Under the pieces are notes generated by a model, which did no database searches, was not told where the DNA came from, and saw nothing but the letters and a program-made list of their open reading frames with translations. The translations under genes and the position numbers were made by a program. 64,000 nucleotides of DNA from Nostoc desertorum CM1-VF14 (GTDB lineage Bacteria; Cyanobacteriota; Cyanobacteriia; Cyanobacteriales; Nostocaceae), in contig JAHHHR010000023.1 in the NCBI GenBank assembly GCA_019359245.1, forward strand, positions 1-64,000, in the 5' to 3' direction. Below, in pieces: positions 35,573-44,122 of the stretch (positions are counted from its first letter, which is position 1; every line of letters starts with the position of its first letter).

Positions 35573-37285
35573 ATGAAGCTCAATCACAAGCTATACCTGT
35601 ACTCGTTCCTAGCTAATTTTGCATGGCTCAAGAAAAGTTACACCGCTAAAATTATGTTGGTGGCATTTTTGGGTACTCATGTACCACTTCTGACTTTACT
35701 CTTGAGTTTCGTCATCTCCAACTCTTATTCTTTGGAGATGGCAACGCAAATTATGATAATTGCTTTGTTGGCGACGTTAGCGGGTACGGCTGTCACCCTT
35801 TATGCACTAAACCATCTCCTCAAACCGGTCATTTTCACATCTGCTACATTACAAAATTATCTGAACACCAAAACACTACCTGAATTGCCTACAGAATATG
35901 CTGATGAAGCGGGTACATTGATGGCGGATACCTCACGAACTCTTTACAAATTAGATGAGTTAATTAAGTACATCACTAATTATGATGATTTAACTGGATT
36001 ACCTAATCGTGATTTATTCCGCGATCGCCTCCATCAGATTCTATCCCAACCTGAAAACAACCAGCGCCTTGTAGCTGTCTTTTTGCTGAGTATTGATGAT
36101 TTCACTGGGATGAGTCATGGGTTGGAGCATGAGACGACAAATTTGTTGTTAAGAGCAGTTGCCCAGAGGTTATCAACCTGCACAACACAAACAGATATTC
36201 TTGCCCATTTGAGCGGAGATGAATTTGCTCTTGCCCGAATCGACATTCATTCTTTTGAAAGTTTGATTAAGCTATGTCAAGTGCTGTTGAGTACCCTAAG
36301 CAAACCCTTTTCTGTAGAGGGTAACTCGATTCATATAACCGCCAGCATTGGCATCACAATTAATAACTTAAATGATCGTAATAGCGTAGATCAACTTTTG
36401 CAACAGGCTCACATAGCACTTTATCAAGCGAAGCAGCAAGGGCGTAGCCAATACCAATTTTATTCGCCAGAAATTAATGCTCAGTTACAGGAGCGACTGA
36501 CCTTAGAAAATGAATTACATGGAGCGCTTGAACGCAACGAAATGCTGGTTTATTATCAACCTTTGATTGATTTACATAGCGGACAAGTTACAGCTATGGA
36601 AGCGTTAGTTCGCTGGCAACATCCTACATTAGGTTTGATTTCTCCAGCAAAGTTTATTCCGCTTGCAGAAGCCAATGGTGCGATCGTACCAATTGGTGAA
36701 TGGGTCTTGCGAACTGCTTGTGTCCAAACCCGTGCTTGGCAGCTGGCTGGATTTACCCCAATTCGGATCTCCGTGAATCTGTCATCTCGACAGTTTGAAC
36801 AACCGTATCTGGTTGAGATCGTCAATCAAATTCTTGAGGAGACTGGACTTAAAGCATCTTACCTAGAACTGGAAGTGACGGAAAGCTTCTTAATGGCTGA
36901 CATTGAGCGTTCAGTTAAAACCTTAAAAGAATTACAAGAACTCGGTATATGCTTGGCTTTAGACGATTTCGGCACCGGATATTCCTCGCTGAACTATTTG
37001 AAGCGCTTTCCTGTGGATATGCTCAAAATTGATCGTTCATTTGTACAAGATGTCATGTCTAATGCTGATAGCGCCGCCGTCACTGATGCGATTATTGCCT
37101 TAGCAAAGAGCCTCCGGTTGAAAATCACGGCAGAGGGTGTGGAAACTAAAGAACAGCTTGAATACCTGCAAATGCGTGGATGTGATGAAGGCCAGGGTTT
37201 CTATTTCAGTCGTCCTGTCCCTGCTGATATAATTGCCCCGATGTTGCAGAAAAGTTCTCGGCAGATGGAGATAATTGCAACATAG
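35573..37285 (+). CDS. membrane-bound GGDEF-EAL cyclic-di-GMP protein
   Basis: A 570-residue protein. Two membrane helices lie at about 25-50 and 57-80, followed by a short HAMP-like linker. The GGDEF domain is at about 135-295 with the degenerate active site SGDEF, so diguanylate cyclase activity is doubtful. The EAL domain at about 310-560 keeps MEALVRW, the DDFGTGYSS metal/loop motif and AEGVET, so it is probably a c-di-GMP phosphodiesterase. No sensor domain other than the membrane part is seen. The ribosome site before 35573 is weak. Confidence 0.9.
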   Translation: MKLNHKLYLYSFLANFAWLKKSYTAKIMLVAFLGTHVPLLTLLLSFVISNSYSLEMATQIMIIALLATLAGTAVTLYALNHLLKPVIFTSATLQNYLNTKTLPELPTEYADEAGTLMADTSRTLYKLDELIKYITNYDDLTGLPNRDLFRDRLHQILSQPENNQRLVAVFLLSIDDFTGMSHGLEHETTNLLLRAVAQRLSTCTTQTDILAHLSGDEFALARIDIHSFESLIKLCQVLLSTLSKPFSVEGNSIHITASIGITINNLNDRNSVDQLLQQAHIALYQAKQQGRSQYQFYSPEINAQLQERLTLENELHGALERNEMLVYYQPLIDLHSGQVTAMEALVRWQHPTLGLISPAKFIPLAEANGAIVPIGEWVLRTACVQTRAWQLAGFTPIRISVNLSSRQFEQPYLVEIVNQILEETGLKASYLELEVTESFLMADIERSVKTLKELQELGICLALDDFGTGYSSLNYLKRFPVDMLKIDRSFVQDVMSNADSAAVTDAIIALAKSLRLKITAEGVETKEQLEYLQMRGCDEGQGFYFSRPVPADIIAPMLQKSSRQMEIIAT

Positions 37286-37424
37286 GTGAATGCTTAAGCC
37301 ATTACAACGTGTGGAAGCCTCGCTACCACACAAAAAAACAACCAAAATTGAGCCAGAAGTTTTACTGGTTTATTTGCGATCGCCCATTGTTGGCGAAATC
37401 CTCGATCTTCATACGACTCAATAC

Positions 37425-38090
37425 CTATTTTGAAACTGTGGAAAGCTTTGCAACCATCTGAGTCCGAGATGAAACCTCAAGTTTGCGAAACATCCTTTTT
37501 AAGGCTTGCTTGACAGAGTTTTCAGTAATCCAAAGTTCAGCACTAATTTCTGCATTAGTTTGTCCTTGAGCTACCAAGTCAGCAATTTGCACTTCACGAG
37601 GCGTTAAACGCTCTGTTTGTAATAGTAATGGTTGTTGCAGTCGCGCCATTGCTACCCAAGTAGAAATGTGCAGACAAAGCGCACTCAAATCTGTGAGATT
37701 TTGTGAGTCAAATGCAGGCATTCCTTGCTCACGGGTCAAACCTACCACGCCCACTAACTGGCCATTGCTGACAATTGGCCCTGCCATGACGTGCCAGTGA
37801 TCGGCACGAGGACAAATTAATTGCCATGTCTTAGGTTCCACTACTAAAGCTTCATGAACAGGCGCATGGCGTTCTAGTAAGTAGCATGCAACTGGATTAT
37901 GTTGGGGTGATAATGCAATTTGCAGTGCTTTTTGGAGCTTGCTGTTAGCTAAAGGAATTTGAGAAAAGAAAAATAGCCCACCTCGTGTAGCTGAAAAATA
38001 TTCACTCATTTCTGCGGATATGTGCGATCGCAACGTCTCTTCATTTTTAGCTTGAGCAATTGCATGAAATAGAGCTTGTAAGGCAATCAT
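37425..38090 (-). CDS. GAF-domain LuxR-family transcription regulator
   Basis: A 221-residue protein with a GAF-like sensor domain (about 10-150, GPIVSNGQLVGVVGLTR) and a C-terminal LuxR helix-turn-helix (about 160-220: LTPREVQIADLVAQGQTN, EISAELWITENSVKQ). It is divergent from the membrane protein and rhodanese genes, which it may control. The ATG at 38090 is preferred to a TTG three codons earlier. The signal sensed by the GAF domain is unknown. Confidence 0.85.
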   Translation of the reverse strand: MIALQALFHAIAQAKNEETLRSHISAEMSEYFSATRGGLFFFSQIPLANSKLQKALQIALSPQHNPVACYLLERHAPVHEALVVEPKTWQLICPRADHWHVMAGPIVSNGQLVGVVGLTREQGMPAFDSQNLTDLSALCLHISTWVAMARLQQPLLLQTERLTPREVQIADLVAQGQTNAEISAELWITENSVKQALKRMFRKLEVSSRTQMVAKLSTVSK

Positions 38091-38203
38091 GATTGGCAAA
38101 TTGTACTCTTTCGAGGTCTAGGCGCAGTATAGCAACCAGACCTATCTTAGCTTTAGTCACATCAAGTATTTTCTCTTGTCTGCTTTTTTGGGATTACTTA
38201 ACC

Positions 38204-38623
38204 ATGACTTTAAATTCTGGCATTGATGATACACAGATATCCGGGCGCTGGATTCAAATCAGTTTTTTTATCGCAGTAGTGTTTTTCAATCTCTGTTTAG
38301 CAATCCAAGTATTCAGTGTTGGACTGGCTTACTTTTACAACTCTGATTGGTGGAACCTACATATTTGGCTGGTGCGAGGATATAGCGGACTCTCACTAAT
38401 TTTGTTGATATGGGTGTTTTTGATGCCATTTCCCCCAAGAGTCCAGCGCTTGACAGCAGGTATCCCAGTACTGCTGGGGCTGCAATTTCTCACAATTCAC
38501 TTGAAAACTTCTTTTCCTTTAGCGGTTTTCCACCCACTTATCGGCTTTTCCTTATTTTCTATTTCTACAACCCTAGTTCATCGGACATCGCACATCGTAT
38601 TTCCCAAGCACAACCAAGATTAA
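38204..38623 (+). CDS. four-helix membrane protein (DUF6220-like)
   Basis: A 139-residue protein with four hydrophobic helices. It shows FFIAVVFFNLCLAIQVFSVG, a WWNLHIWLVRGYSG loop, a middle helix pair ending in LQFLTIHL, and FHPLIGFSLFSIS. This pattern resembles the small membrane family DUF6220, of unknown function. The first ATG is at 38204; the frame is open upstream to 38093 but there only with a TTG start overlapping the regulator gene. It is probably cotranscribed with the rhodanese gene 46 bases downstream. Confidence 0.6.
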   Translation: MTLNSGIDDTQISGRWIQISFFIAVVFFNLCLAIQVFSVGLAYFYNSDWWNLHIWLVRGYSGLSLILLIWVFLMPFPPRVQRLTAGIPVLLGLQFLTIHLKTSFPLAVFHPLIGFSLFSISTTLVHRTSHIVFPKHNQD

Positions 38624-38669
38624 AACTATAACTTTCAATTCTTTTAGCGCTATTACAGGAGAAATATAA

Positions 38670-39503
38670 ATGTCTCAATACGCTCATCCATCCGTTCTTG
38701 TTGATACCCAGTGGCTGGCAGATCATCTCAACGATCCAAACATCCGCATTATTGAAGTGGATATCAGCCCAAAGCCATACAAAAATGCTCACATACCTGG
38801 TGCTATCTTCTGGAACTTCTTTAGAGATTTACTATTGCCCGATTTTAAAATGAATTGGGATGCGATCGCTTTTGAGAAGCTCATGGCACGTTCAGGCATC
38901 ACCAATGACACGACAGTAATTGCCTATGGCAGTTATCCTGGAACCGGAGCCTGGATTTTCTGGTTGTTGCAAGTCTTTGGGCATGAAAATGTAAAAGTTC
39001 TCAATGGTGGCTACCAGAAATGGAAGTCAGAGAGTCGTCCGCTAGCAACTGAGTTATCCGCGTTTTCTGCTACTGATTATCGTGCCAAAGCTACTGATGC
39101 TAGTCTAAGAGTATTACATGATGAAGTTAAAGCATCAATTGGTCGAAGCGATTGCGTGTTGTTAGATGTCCGAACACTTCAAGAATACTGTGGCGAGTGG
39201 TTTTTCGATCAGCCACCAATAGCAGATCAACTTACTGGACATATTCCAGGCGCAGTCCATCTTGAGCATATCTTAACTCTCAATGAGGATGGCACTTTTA
39301 AATCATTCGACGAATTGAAAAATCTTTATACCAGTAAGGGCATTACGGCTGATAAGAAAGTGTTTCCCTACTGTGCCATCGGTGGGCGTTCTGGATATAC
39401 CTGGTTTGTCTTGAAGTATTTATTAGGTTATCCCAATGTTCGGAATTATGATGGCTCTTGGAATGAGTGGAGCCGTCTACCTGATGTAGCTATAGAGAAA
39501 TAG
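38670..39503 (+). CDS. two-domain sulfurtransferase (thiosulfate/3-mercaptopyruvate, rhodanese)
   Basis: A 277-residue protein with two rhodanese domains, about 1-125 and 145-277. The second holds the active-site Cys in YCAIGGRSG, where the CxxGxR loop favours thiosulfate as donor. It should move sulfane sulfur to cyanide or other thiol acceptors. The start at 38670 follows ACAGGAGAAATATAA. It lies 5 kb from the sulfate-uptake genes, with unrelated genes between. Confidence 0.92.
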   Translation: MSQYAHPSVLVDTQWLADHLNDPNIRIIEVDISPKPYKNAHIPGAIFWNFFRDLLLPDFKMNWDAIAFEKLMARSGITNDTTVIAYGSYPGTGAWIFWLLQVFGHENVKVLNGGYQKWKSESRPLATELSAFSATDYRAKATDASLRVLHDEVKASIGRSDCVLLDVRTLQEYCGEWFFDQPPIADQLTGHIPGAVHLEHILTLNEDGTFKSFDELKNLYTSKGITADKKVFPYCAIGGRSGYTWFVLKYLLGYPNVRNYDGSWNEWSRLPDVAIEK

Positions 39504-39665
39504 TGAGAGTTTCTTGCGATGTTGCCAATATTGCCAATAACCGCACCTTTACGGACGGACACCACTACTGTCATCAAGATTAAAATCTCTTAACCTTTCG
39601 TTACAATAAAAACATCGAGAAGGACGAAAGCAAACCTCTCGAAGCTGAAATCAAAGGTGAACGAC

Positions 39666-40790
39666 ATGAATGGCACAATTCGCGTTGGTAATCTCTTCGG
39701 AATTCCCTTCTATATCCATCCGTCATGGTTTTTAGTTCTGGGTTTAGTAACTTGGAGCTATAGCAGTGGACTGGCGGCACAATTTCCCCAATTATCTGCG
39801 GGATTCGCTTTGCTACTGGGATTGATGACAGCGCTGATGTTATTTGCCTCTGTCGTCGCCCATGAATTAGGCCACAGTTTTGTTGCGATTCGTCAGGGTA
39901 TTGATGTTAAATCTATTACTCTGTTTATATTTGGCGGTTTAGCTAGCTTAGAAAAAGAGTCAAAAACCCCAGGTGAAGCTTTCTGGGTAGCGATCGCCGG
40001 GCCCTTAGTTAGCTTCCTACTGTGCGGTATCGTTACTGTAATTGCTGTTACTACTACTGCATCAGGCCCGTTAGCTGCGATTCTTGGTGTTCTAGCTTCT
40101 GTTAACTTAGCATTAGCCCTGTTTAACCTGATTCCTGGCTTGCCTTTAGATGGCGGAAATATACTGAAAGCTCTCGTTTGGAAAATTACAGGTAATCCTT
40201 ATAAAGGTGTAACCTTTGCTAGTCGAGTTGGGCAAATCTTTGGTTGGGTAGCAATTCTTTCCGGTCTAGTTCCACTAATATTATTTGGCAGCTTCGGTAA
40301 CTTCTGGAATTTGTTAGTTGGCTTCTTCTTGTTGCAAAATGCTGGTAATGCGGCTCAATTCGCCAGAGTGCAAGAAAAGCTCACAGGTTTGACTGCTGAA
40401 GATGCTGTAACTCATGATAGCCCGATTGTATCTGGTAATCTTACCCTGAGAGAGTTTGCCGATGAGCGAGTTATAAGTGGGCAAAACTGGCATCGGTTCT
40501 TAGTGACTGATGATGATGGACAATTAGTAGGTGCGATCGCAGTTGATAATTTACGAACCATCCCAACAGCAATGTGGTCAGAAACTCAAGTAAAAGAAGT
40601 CATGCGACCAATTACCGAATCTACCACAGTTCAATCCGATCAACCTCTGCTAGAAGTCATGCAGTTACTCGAACAACAAAAAGTATCTGTGCTTCCTGTG
40701 ATTCGTGAGAATGGCGTTCTAGTTGGGATCTTAGAAAAAGCTGCTATTATCCAGCTACTTCAAAGCCGAACCCAACCTAACCCTGCATAA
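39666..40790 (+). CDS. site-2 protease family M50 peptidase with CBS domains
   Basis: A 374-residue membrane zinc protease. Zinc residues are in AHELGHSF (near residue 65) and LPLDGGNIL (near 160). About six membrane helices lie in the first 225 residues. Two C-terminal CBS domains (about 240-370, VMRPITESTTVQ and VLPVIRENGVLVGIL) probably sense adenine nucleotides. This is the Rip3/SpoIVFB-like group. The ATG at 39666 follows AAAGGTGA; the longer GTG start three codons upstream is less likely. Substrates are unknown. Confidence 0.9.
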   Translation: MNGTIRVGNLFGIPFYIHPSWFLVLGLVTWSYSSGLAAQFPQLSAGFALLLGLMTALMLFASVVAHELGHSFVAIRQGIDVKSITLFIFGGLASLEKESKTPGEAFWVAIAGPLVSFLLCGIVTVIAVTTTASGPLAAILGVLASVNLALALFNLIPGLPLDGGNILKALVWKITGNPYKGVTFASRVGQIFGWVAILSGLVPLILFGSFGNFWNLLVGFFLLQNAGNAAQFARVQEKLTGLTAEDAVTHDSPIVSGNLTLREFADERVISGQNWHRFLVTDDDGQLVGAIAVDNLRTIPTAMWSETQVKEVMRPITESTTVQSDQPLLEVMQLLEQQKVSVLPVIRENGVLVGILEKAAIIQLLQSRTQPNPA

Positions 40791-40877
40791 TAATTACTAA
40801 TTCGTAATACTCGCCTTCGGGGAGAAGTAAGCTACGTAATTCGTAATTAAACGTGAGTTCGACGAACCTCTCCCTGC

Positions 40878-40923
40878 CTTGAACTAAAGTTCAAGTCTGT
40901 CCCTCTCCGACTCGGAGAGGGAC
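40878..40923. terminator. bidirectional terminator between M50 protease and nagA
   Basis: CTTGAACT-AA-AGTTCAAG (40878-40895) is followed by a perfect 12-bp stem GTCCCTCTCCGA-C-TCGGAGAGGGAC (40899-40923) and TATTTTGCTT. It sits between convergent genes. The stretch to 40994 is a CCCCTTGCTCCCTGCC-type degenerate repeat. Confidence 0.7.
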
Positions 40924-40994
40924 TATTTTGCTTAGTAAAACCAGGGAGAGGTCTTTTTTGCCCCTTGCTCCCTGCCCCCTGCTCCCCTGCCTCT

Positions 40995-42170
40995 TTAGAC
41001 CATCTCTGCGGTAAAAACACGCCGCCAAGTTAATTCTTTTGTAGTATCATCCCAATGCCAACGTAATAAATTAGCGGGTTGACTCTTGGCAATTCCTGGT
41101 AAACCAATTGCTTTTCTAGGCGCATTAGTAGCTAGTAAAATTGCACTTTCTACATCACAAATTCCCCACTTCACCAAATTTTGCACTCCCACCAACAAGG
41201 GTAAAGTCGTCCCCGACAAAGTACCATCCGGCAAGCGTGCAGTACCGTTTTTAACTTCAATTTGCCGAGTATCCCAAGGATACACCCCATCGGGTAGCCC
41301 CAGAGGCGCGAGGGCATCGCTGACTAGGAACAGACCTTTTTCGTAATTACTAGCGCGAAGTAAAATTTGCAGCATTGTGGGCATAACGTGTTCACCATCA
41401 GCAATAAAACCACACATCACATTAGGATGGGTAATTGCTGCCCCTAATAATCCTGGTTCGCGGTGATGTAATGCTGGCATAGCGTTGAAAGCATGGGTTA
41501 CCATCGTTGCACCCTCCTCAAAAGCACGTTGCGCTTGGGCAGCTGTTGCCTGAGAATGCCCTAAACTGACAGTAATCCCCAGAGAACGCAAATATGGAAT
41601 TACTTCACCAGTGGGATCTAACTCTGGTGCTAAGGTAATGACTTTCACGACATGAGCATAATCAGCCAAAACCCGCTTTACCTCGTCAATTGTCAGAGGT
41701 AGCAAATACTCTGCCGGGTGTGCGCCGCGCTTTTGGAAATTCAAAAATGGGCCTTCTAAATGTACTCCCAGAATCTTGGCTCCAGCTTGTTGACTGGGGA
41801 TAACCTCAGCAATAATAGCAAGCGATCGCTGAATATTTTCCACTGAAGTTGTTACAAGTGTCGGTAAAAATCCATCTACCCCGACATCCCACAAAAATTG
41901 TGAAATTTTCACCAGTAAGTGAGCATTTTCAGCCGATAAATCAGGAAATGCTAATCCCAAAGCACCGTTAATTTGTAAATCAACGCCGCCTAGAGAAATC
42001 CAGTCACCTGCTACATCTAATAGGGACGCACATCTGTGCGTCTCTACTGTACCCATTGGCAAGATTTGCTCAATTATGCCCTCTTGGTTAACTAAAAGCA
42101 TTTGCAAATCTTTGTAACCAGGCACTCTAGCATTGATAATATCTACAGGATTTTGTGTTGCTTGGGTCAT
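40995..42170 (-). CDS. nagA: N-acetylglucosamine-6-phosphate deacetylase
   Basis: A 391-residue amidohydrolase. Metal and substrate motifs are HLEGPFL, SLGHSQA, THAFNAM and FLVSDALAPLG, which fit NagA (hydrolysis of GlcNAc-6-P in amino-sugar recycling). Residues about 41-50 (ETHRCASLLD) are encoded by a palindrome, 42021-42046 (stem AGAGACGCACA/TGTGCGTCCCT), seemingly inserted before the VAGDWISLGG metal-site strand. The start is the ATG at 42170. It is divergent from purE. Confidence 0.92.
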   Translation of the reverse strand: MTQATQNPVDIINARVPGYKDLQMLLVNQEGIIEQILPMGTVETHRCASLLDVAGDWISLGGVDLQINGALGLAFPDLSAENAHLLVKISQFLWDVGVDGFLPTLVTTSVENIQRSLAIIAEVIPSQQAGAKILGVHLEGPFLNFQKRGAHPAEYLLPLTIDEVKRVLADYAHVVKVITLAPELDPTGEVIPYLRSLGITVSLGHSQATAAQAQRAFEEGATMVTHAFNAMPALHHREPGLLGAAITHPNVMCGFIADGEHVMPTMLQILLRASNYEKGLFLVSDALAPLGLPDGVYPWDTRQIEVKNGTARLPDGTLSGTTLPLLVGVQNLVKWGICDVESAILLATNAPRKAIGLPGIAKSQPANLLRWHWDDTTKELTWRRVFTAEMV

Positions 42171-42281
42171 CACACTGGCTAGGGAATAATTAAACCTGAC
42201 CCGATTTTAGATGGAACCATCAGCAATTAATCCAAAATCGTTCGACTGAACGCTCACGACAAGTCCAAAATTCAAAATTCT

Positions 42282-42800
42282 ATGACTTCCTTAGTTGGTA
42301 TTATCATGGGCAGCGATTCTGATTTGCCCACCATGAAAGATGCGATCGCAGTTTGTGACGAATTTGGCGTTGAGAGCGAAGTGGCGATCGTTTCTGCTCA
42401 TCGCACCCCAGAACGGATGGTGCAATATGCTCAACTTGCACACCAACGCGGTATTAAGGTAATTATTGCTGGTGCGGGTGGTGCTGCCCATCTGCCGGGA
42501 ATGGTAGCGTCTTTAACTCCACTTCCTGTTATTGGTGTTCCTATACCCACTCGTAACTTACAAGGTGTTGATTCTTTGTATTCTATTCTACAAATGCCTG
42601 CGGGGATTCCTGTGGCAACAGTGGCGATCGGTAATGCCAAAAATGCCGGACTTTTAGCAGTACAAATCCTCGCAACTCAGCAACCAGAATTACTAGAAAA
42701 AGTGCAGCAATATCGCCAAACCTTATGTGAATCAGTAATTGCAAAGCAAGAAAAGCTAGAACAACTAGGCTATGAGCAATATTTAAAGCAGATGTCTTAA
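42282..42800 (+). CDS. purE: N5-carboxyaminoimidazole ribonucleotide mutase PurE
   Basis: A 172-residue class I PurE of purine synthesis. It has GSDSDLPTM (residues 10-18), SAHRTPERM with the catalytic His, AGAGGAAHLPGMVA and the GVDSLYSILQMPAGIPVATV segment. It is an octameric cytoplasmic enzyme and a close family match throughout. No purK is adjacent. Confidence 0.97.
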   Translation: MTSLVGIIMGSDSDLPTMKDAIAVCDEFGVESEVAIVSAHRTPERMVQYAQLAHQRGIKVIIAGAGGAAHLPGMVASLTPLPVIGVPIPTRNLQGVDSLYSILQMPAGIPVATVAIGNAKNAGLLAVQILATQQPELLEKVQQYRQTLCESVIAKQEKLEQLGYEQYLKQMS

Positions 42801-42995
42801 TAAATCTTAACAGCAGAGTAGGAGGAGATGAGGGAGCAGGGGAAGAAGAACTATTGATTGATTCTTGAGCCATGCCCAATGCCCCATGCCCGATGATTAA
42901 ATTCCAAGATTGAAGCGATCGCTCCAGAATCAATACAGCATTCTGAAGTATCTTAATCCTGAGGCCTTAGTCAAAAATTTAGAGCTGCAACATCC

Positions 42996-43775
42996 ATGTG
43001 TCAACTGCTCGGAATGAATTGCAATGTTCCAACGGATATTTGCTTTTCTTTTGAAGGGTTTTCTGCACGGGGAGGAAAAACGGATGATCATAGCGATGGT
43101 TGGGGCATTGCTTTCTTTGAAGGAAAGGGATGTCGAATGTTTTTAGATGCCCAACCTTCTGTTGCTTCTCCGGTAGCGGAGTTTGTTCGGAGTTATCCCA
43201 TCCACTCAACCCATGTCATAGCCCATATCCGTAAAGCTACCCAGGGTGAAGTTGTCCTACACAACTGCCATCCTTTCCGTAGAGAATTGTGGGGTCAGTA
43301 TTGGGTGTTTGCCCACAATGGTAATTTGCCAGATTTTGATCCAGAAAATTTGGGCTTTTATCAAGCCGTAGGTGACACCGATAGTGAAAAGGCATTCTGT
43401 ATGATGCTAGAAACACTGCGATCGCGTTTTCCCCAGGGCAAGCCTGACATCAAGGAACTGTACTTTGTGCTGCGAGAAATTACTGATGTAATTGCAAAAC
43501 TAGGTATATTTAATTACTTATTATCAGATGGAGTCCACTTTTTTGCTTATTGCTCAACTAATCTCAGTTACATCGTCCGCCAAGCGCCCTTTGCAGCTGC
43601 CCATTTAATTGATCAAGACATGACCGTAGATTTTCGGGAGGTAACTACTGAACGCGATCGCGTTGCTGTCATTGCTACCACACCTCTAACTGACAACGAA
43701 GTTTGGACACAAATCCAACCGGGAGAATTACTAGTTTTTCAGGATGGGCTGCCCCTGAAATATACATTCAGTTAA
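42996..43775 (+). CDS. class II glutamine amidotransferase (YafJ type)
   Basis: A 259-residue Ntn-hydrolase. Met-Cys at the start exposes the nucleophile Cys2 after Met removal. DHSDGWGIAFFEG, HIRKATQGEV, NCHPFRRELWG and FAHNGNL form the glutaminase site, and GDTDSEKAFC completes the family pattern. YafJ-type proteins have no partner synthase domain, and the natural reaction is unknown. The gene has a good terminator. Confidence 0.92.
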   Translation: MCQLLGMNCNVPTDICFSFEGFSARGGKTDDHSDGWGIAFFEGKGCRMFLDAQPSVASPVAEFVRSYPIHSTHVIAHIRKATQGEVVLHNCHPFRRELWGQYWVFAHNGNLPDFDPENLGFYQAVGDTDSEKAFCMMLETLRSRFPQGKPDIKELYFVLREITDVIAKLGIFNYLLSDGVHFFAYCSTNLSYIVRQAPFAAAHLIDQDMTVDFREVTTERDRVAVIATTPLTDNEVWTQIQPGELLVFQDGLPLKYTFS

Positions 43776-43798
43776 AAATAAGTAATTGCTAAATTTTT

Positions 43799-43834
43799 CC
43801 CATTTAGATAATTTCTAGATGGGTTTTGTTTTTT
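43799..43834 (+). terminator. rho-independent terminator of the amidotransferase gene
   Basis: CCCATTTAGA-TAATT-TCTAGATGGG (one internal mismatch) is followed by TTTTGTTTTTT, 23 bases after the stop. Confidence 0.8.
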
Positions 43835-43938
43835 ATGCTTTTCATCTTGATTTTGTTGCACTGGGTTGAGAAAAGGCGATCGCTAATTAGCCATTCCCTA
43901 GCAATTTGCTTGATCCATTAAGTAGCGAATTATGATGA

Positions 43939-44122
43939 CAACTTGATAGTTGAAAATAAAATAATTGTAATTCCTTACAAAACTGGTAGAATCACCATAT
44001 TCTTGATAAAGAATGTGAGGTTTTTTGGTGTTTGCAACTACATATATGGAATCATCCAGTATTATAAACACTATATAACTGTATTCCCATCAATTATTTG
44101 TAGATTTAGTGGAGGAAATGGA
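43939..44122 (+). promoter_or_regulatory. leader and possible operator upstream of sbpA
   Basis: CAACT-TGAT-AGTTG (43939-43952) is a small palindrome. A hairpin ATTCTT-GATA-AAGAAT (43999-44014) follows and is soon after joined by GGTTTTTT, so an attenuator-like leader is possible. The strong ribosome site GGAGG is at 44111-44115. This is the region where a sulfur-responsive regulator should act; no site is proven. Confidence 0.4.

Noticed and set aside
42583..42933. Minus-strand 116-codon frame over the end of purE
   Set aside because: Shadow of purE continuing into a repeat-rich gap; low complexity.
43943..44122. Sixty-codon upstream extension of sbpA
   Set aside because: No ribosome site, AT-rich leader-like DNA, and the ATG at 44123 has a perfect GGAGG.
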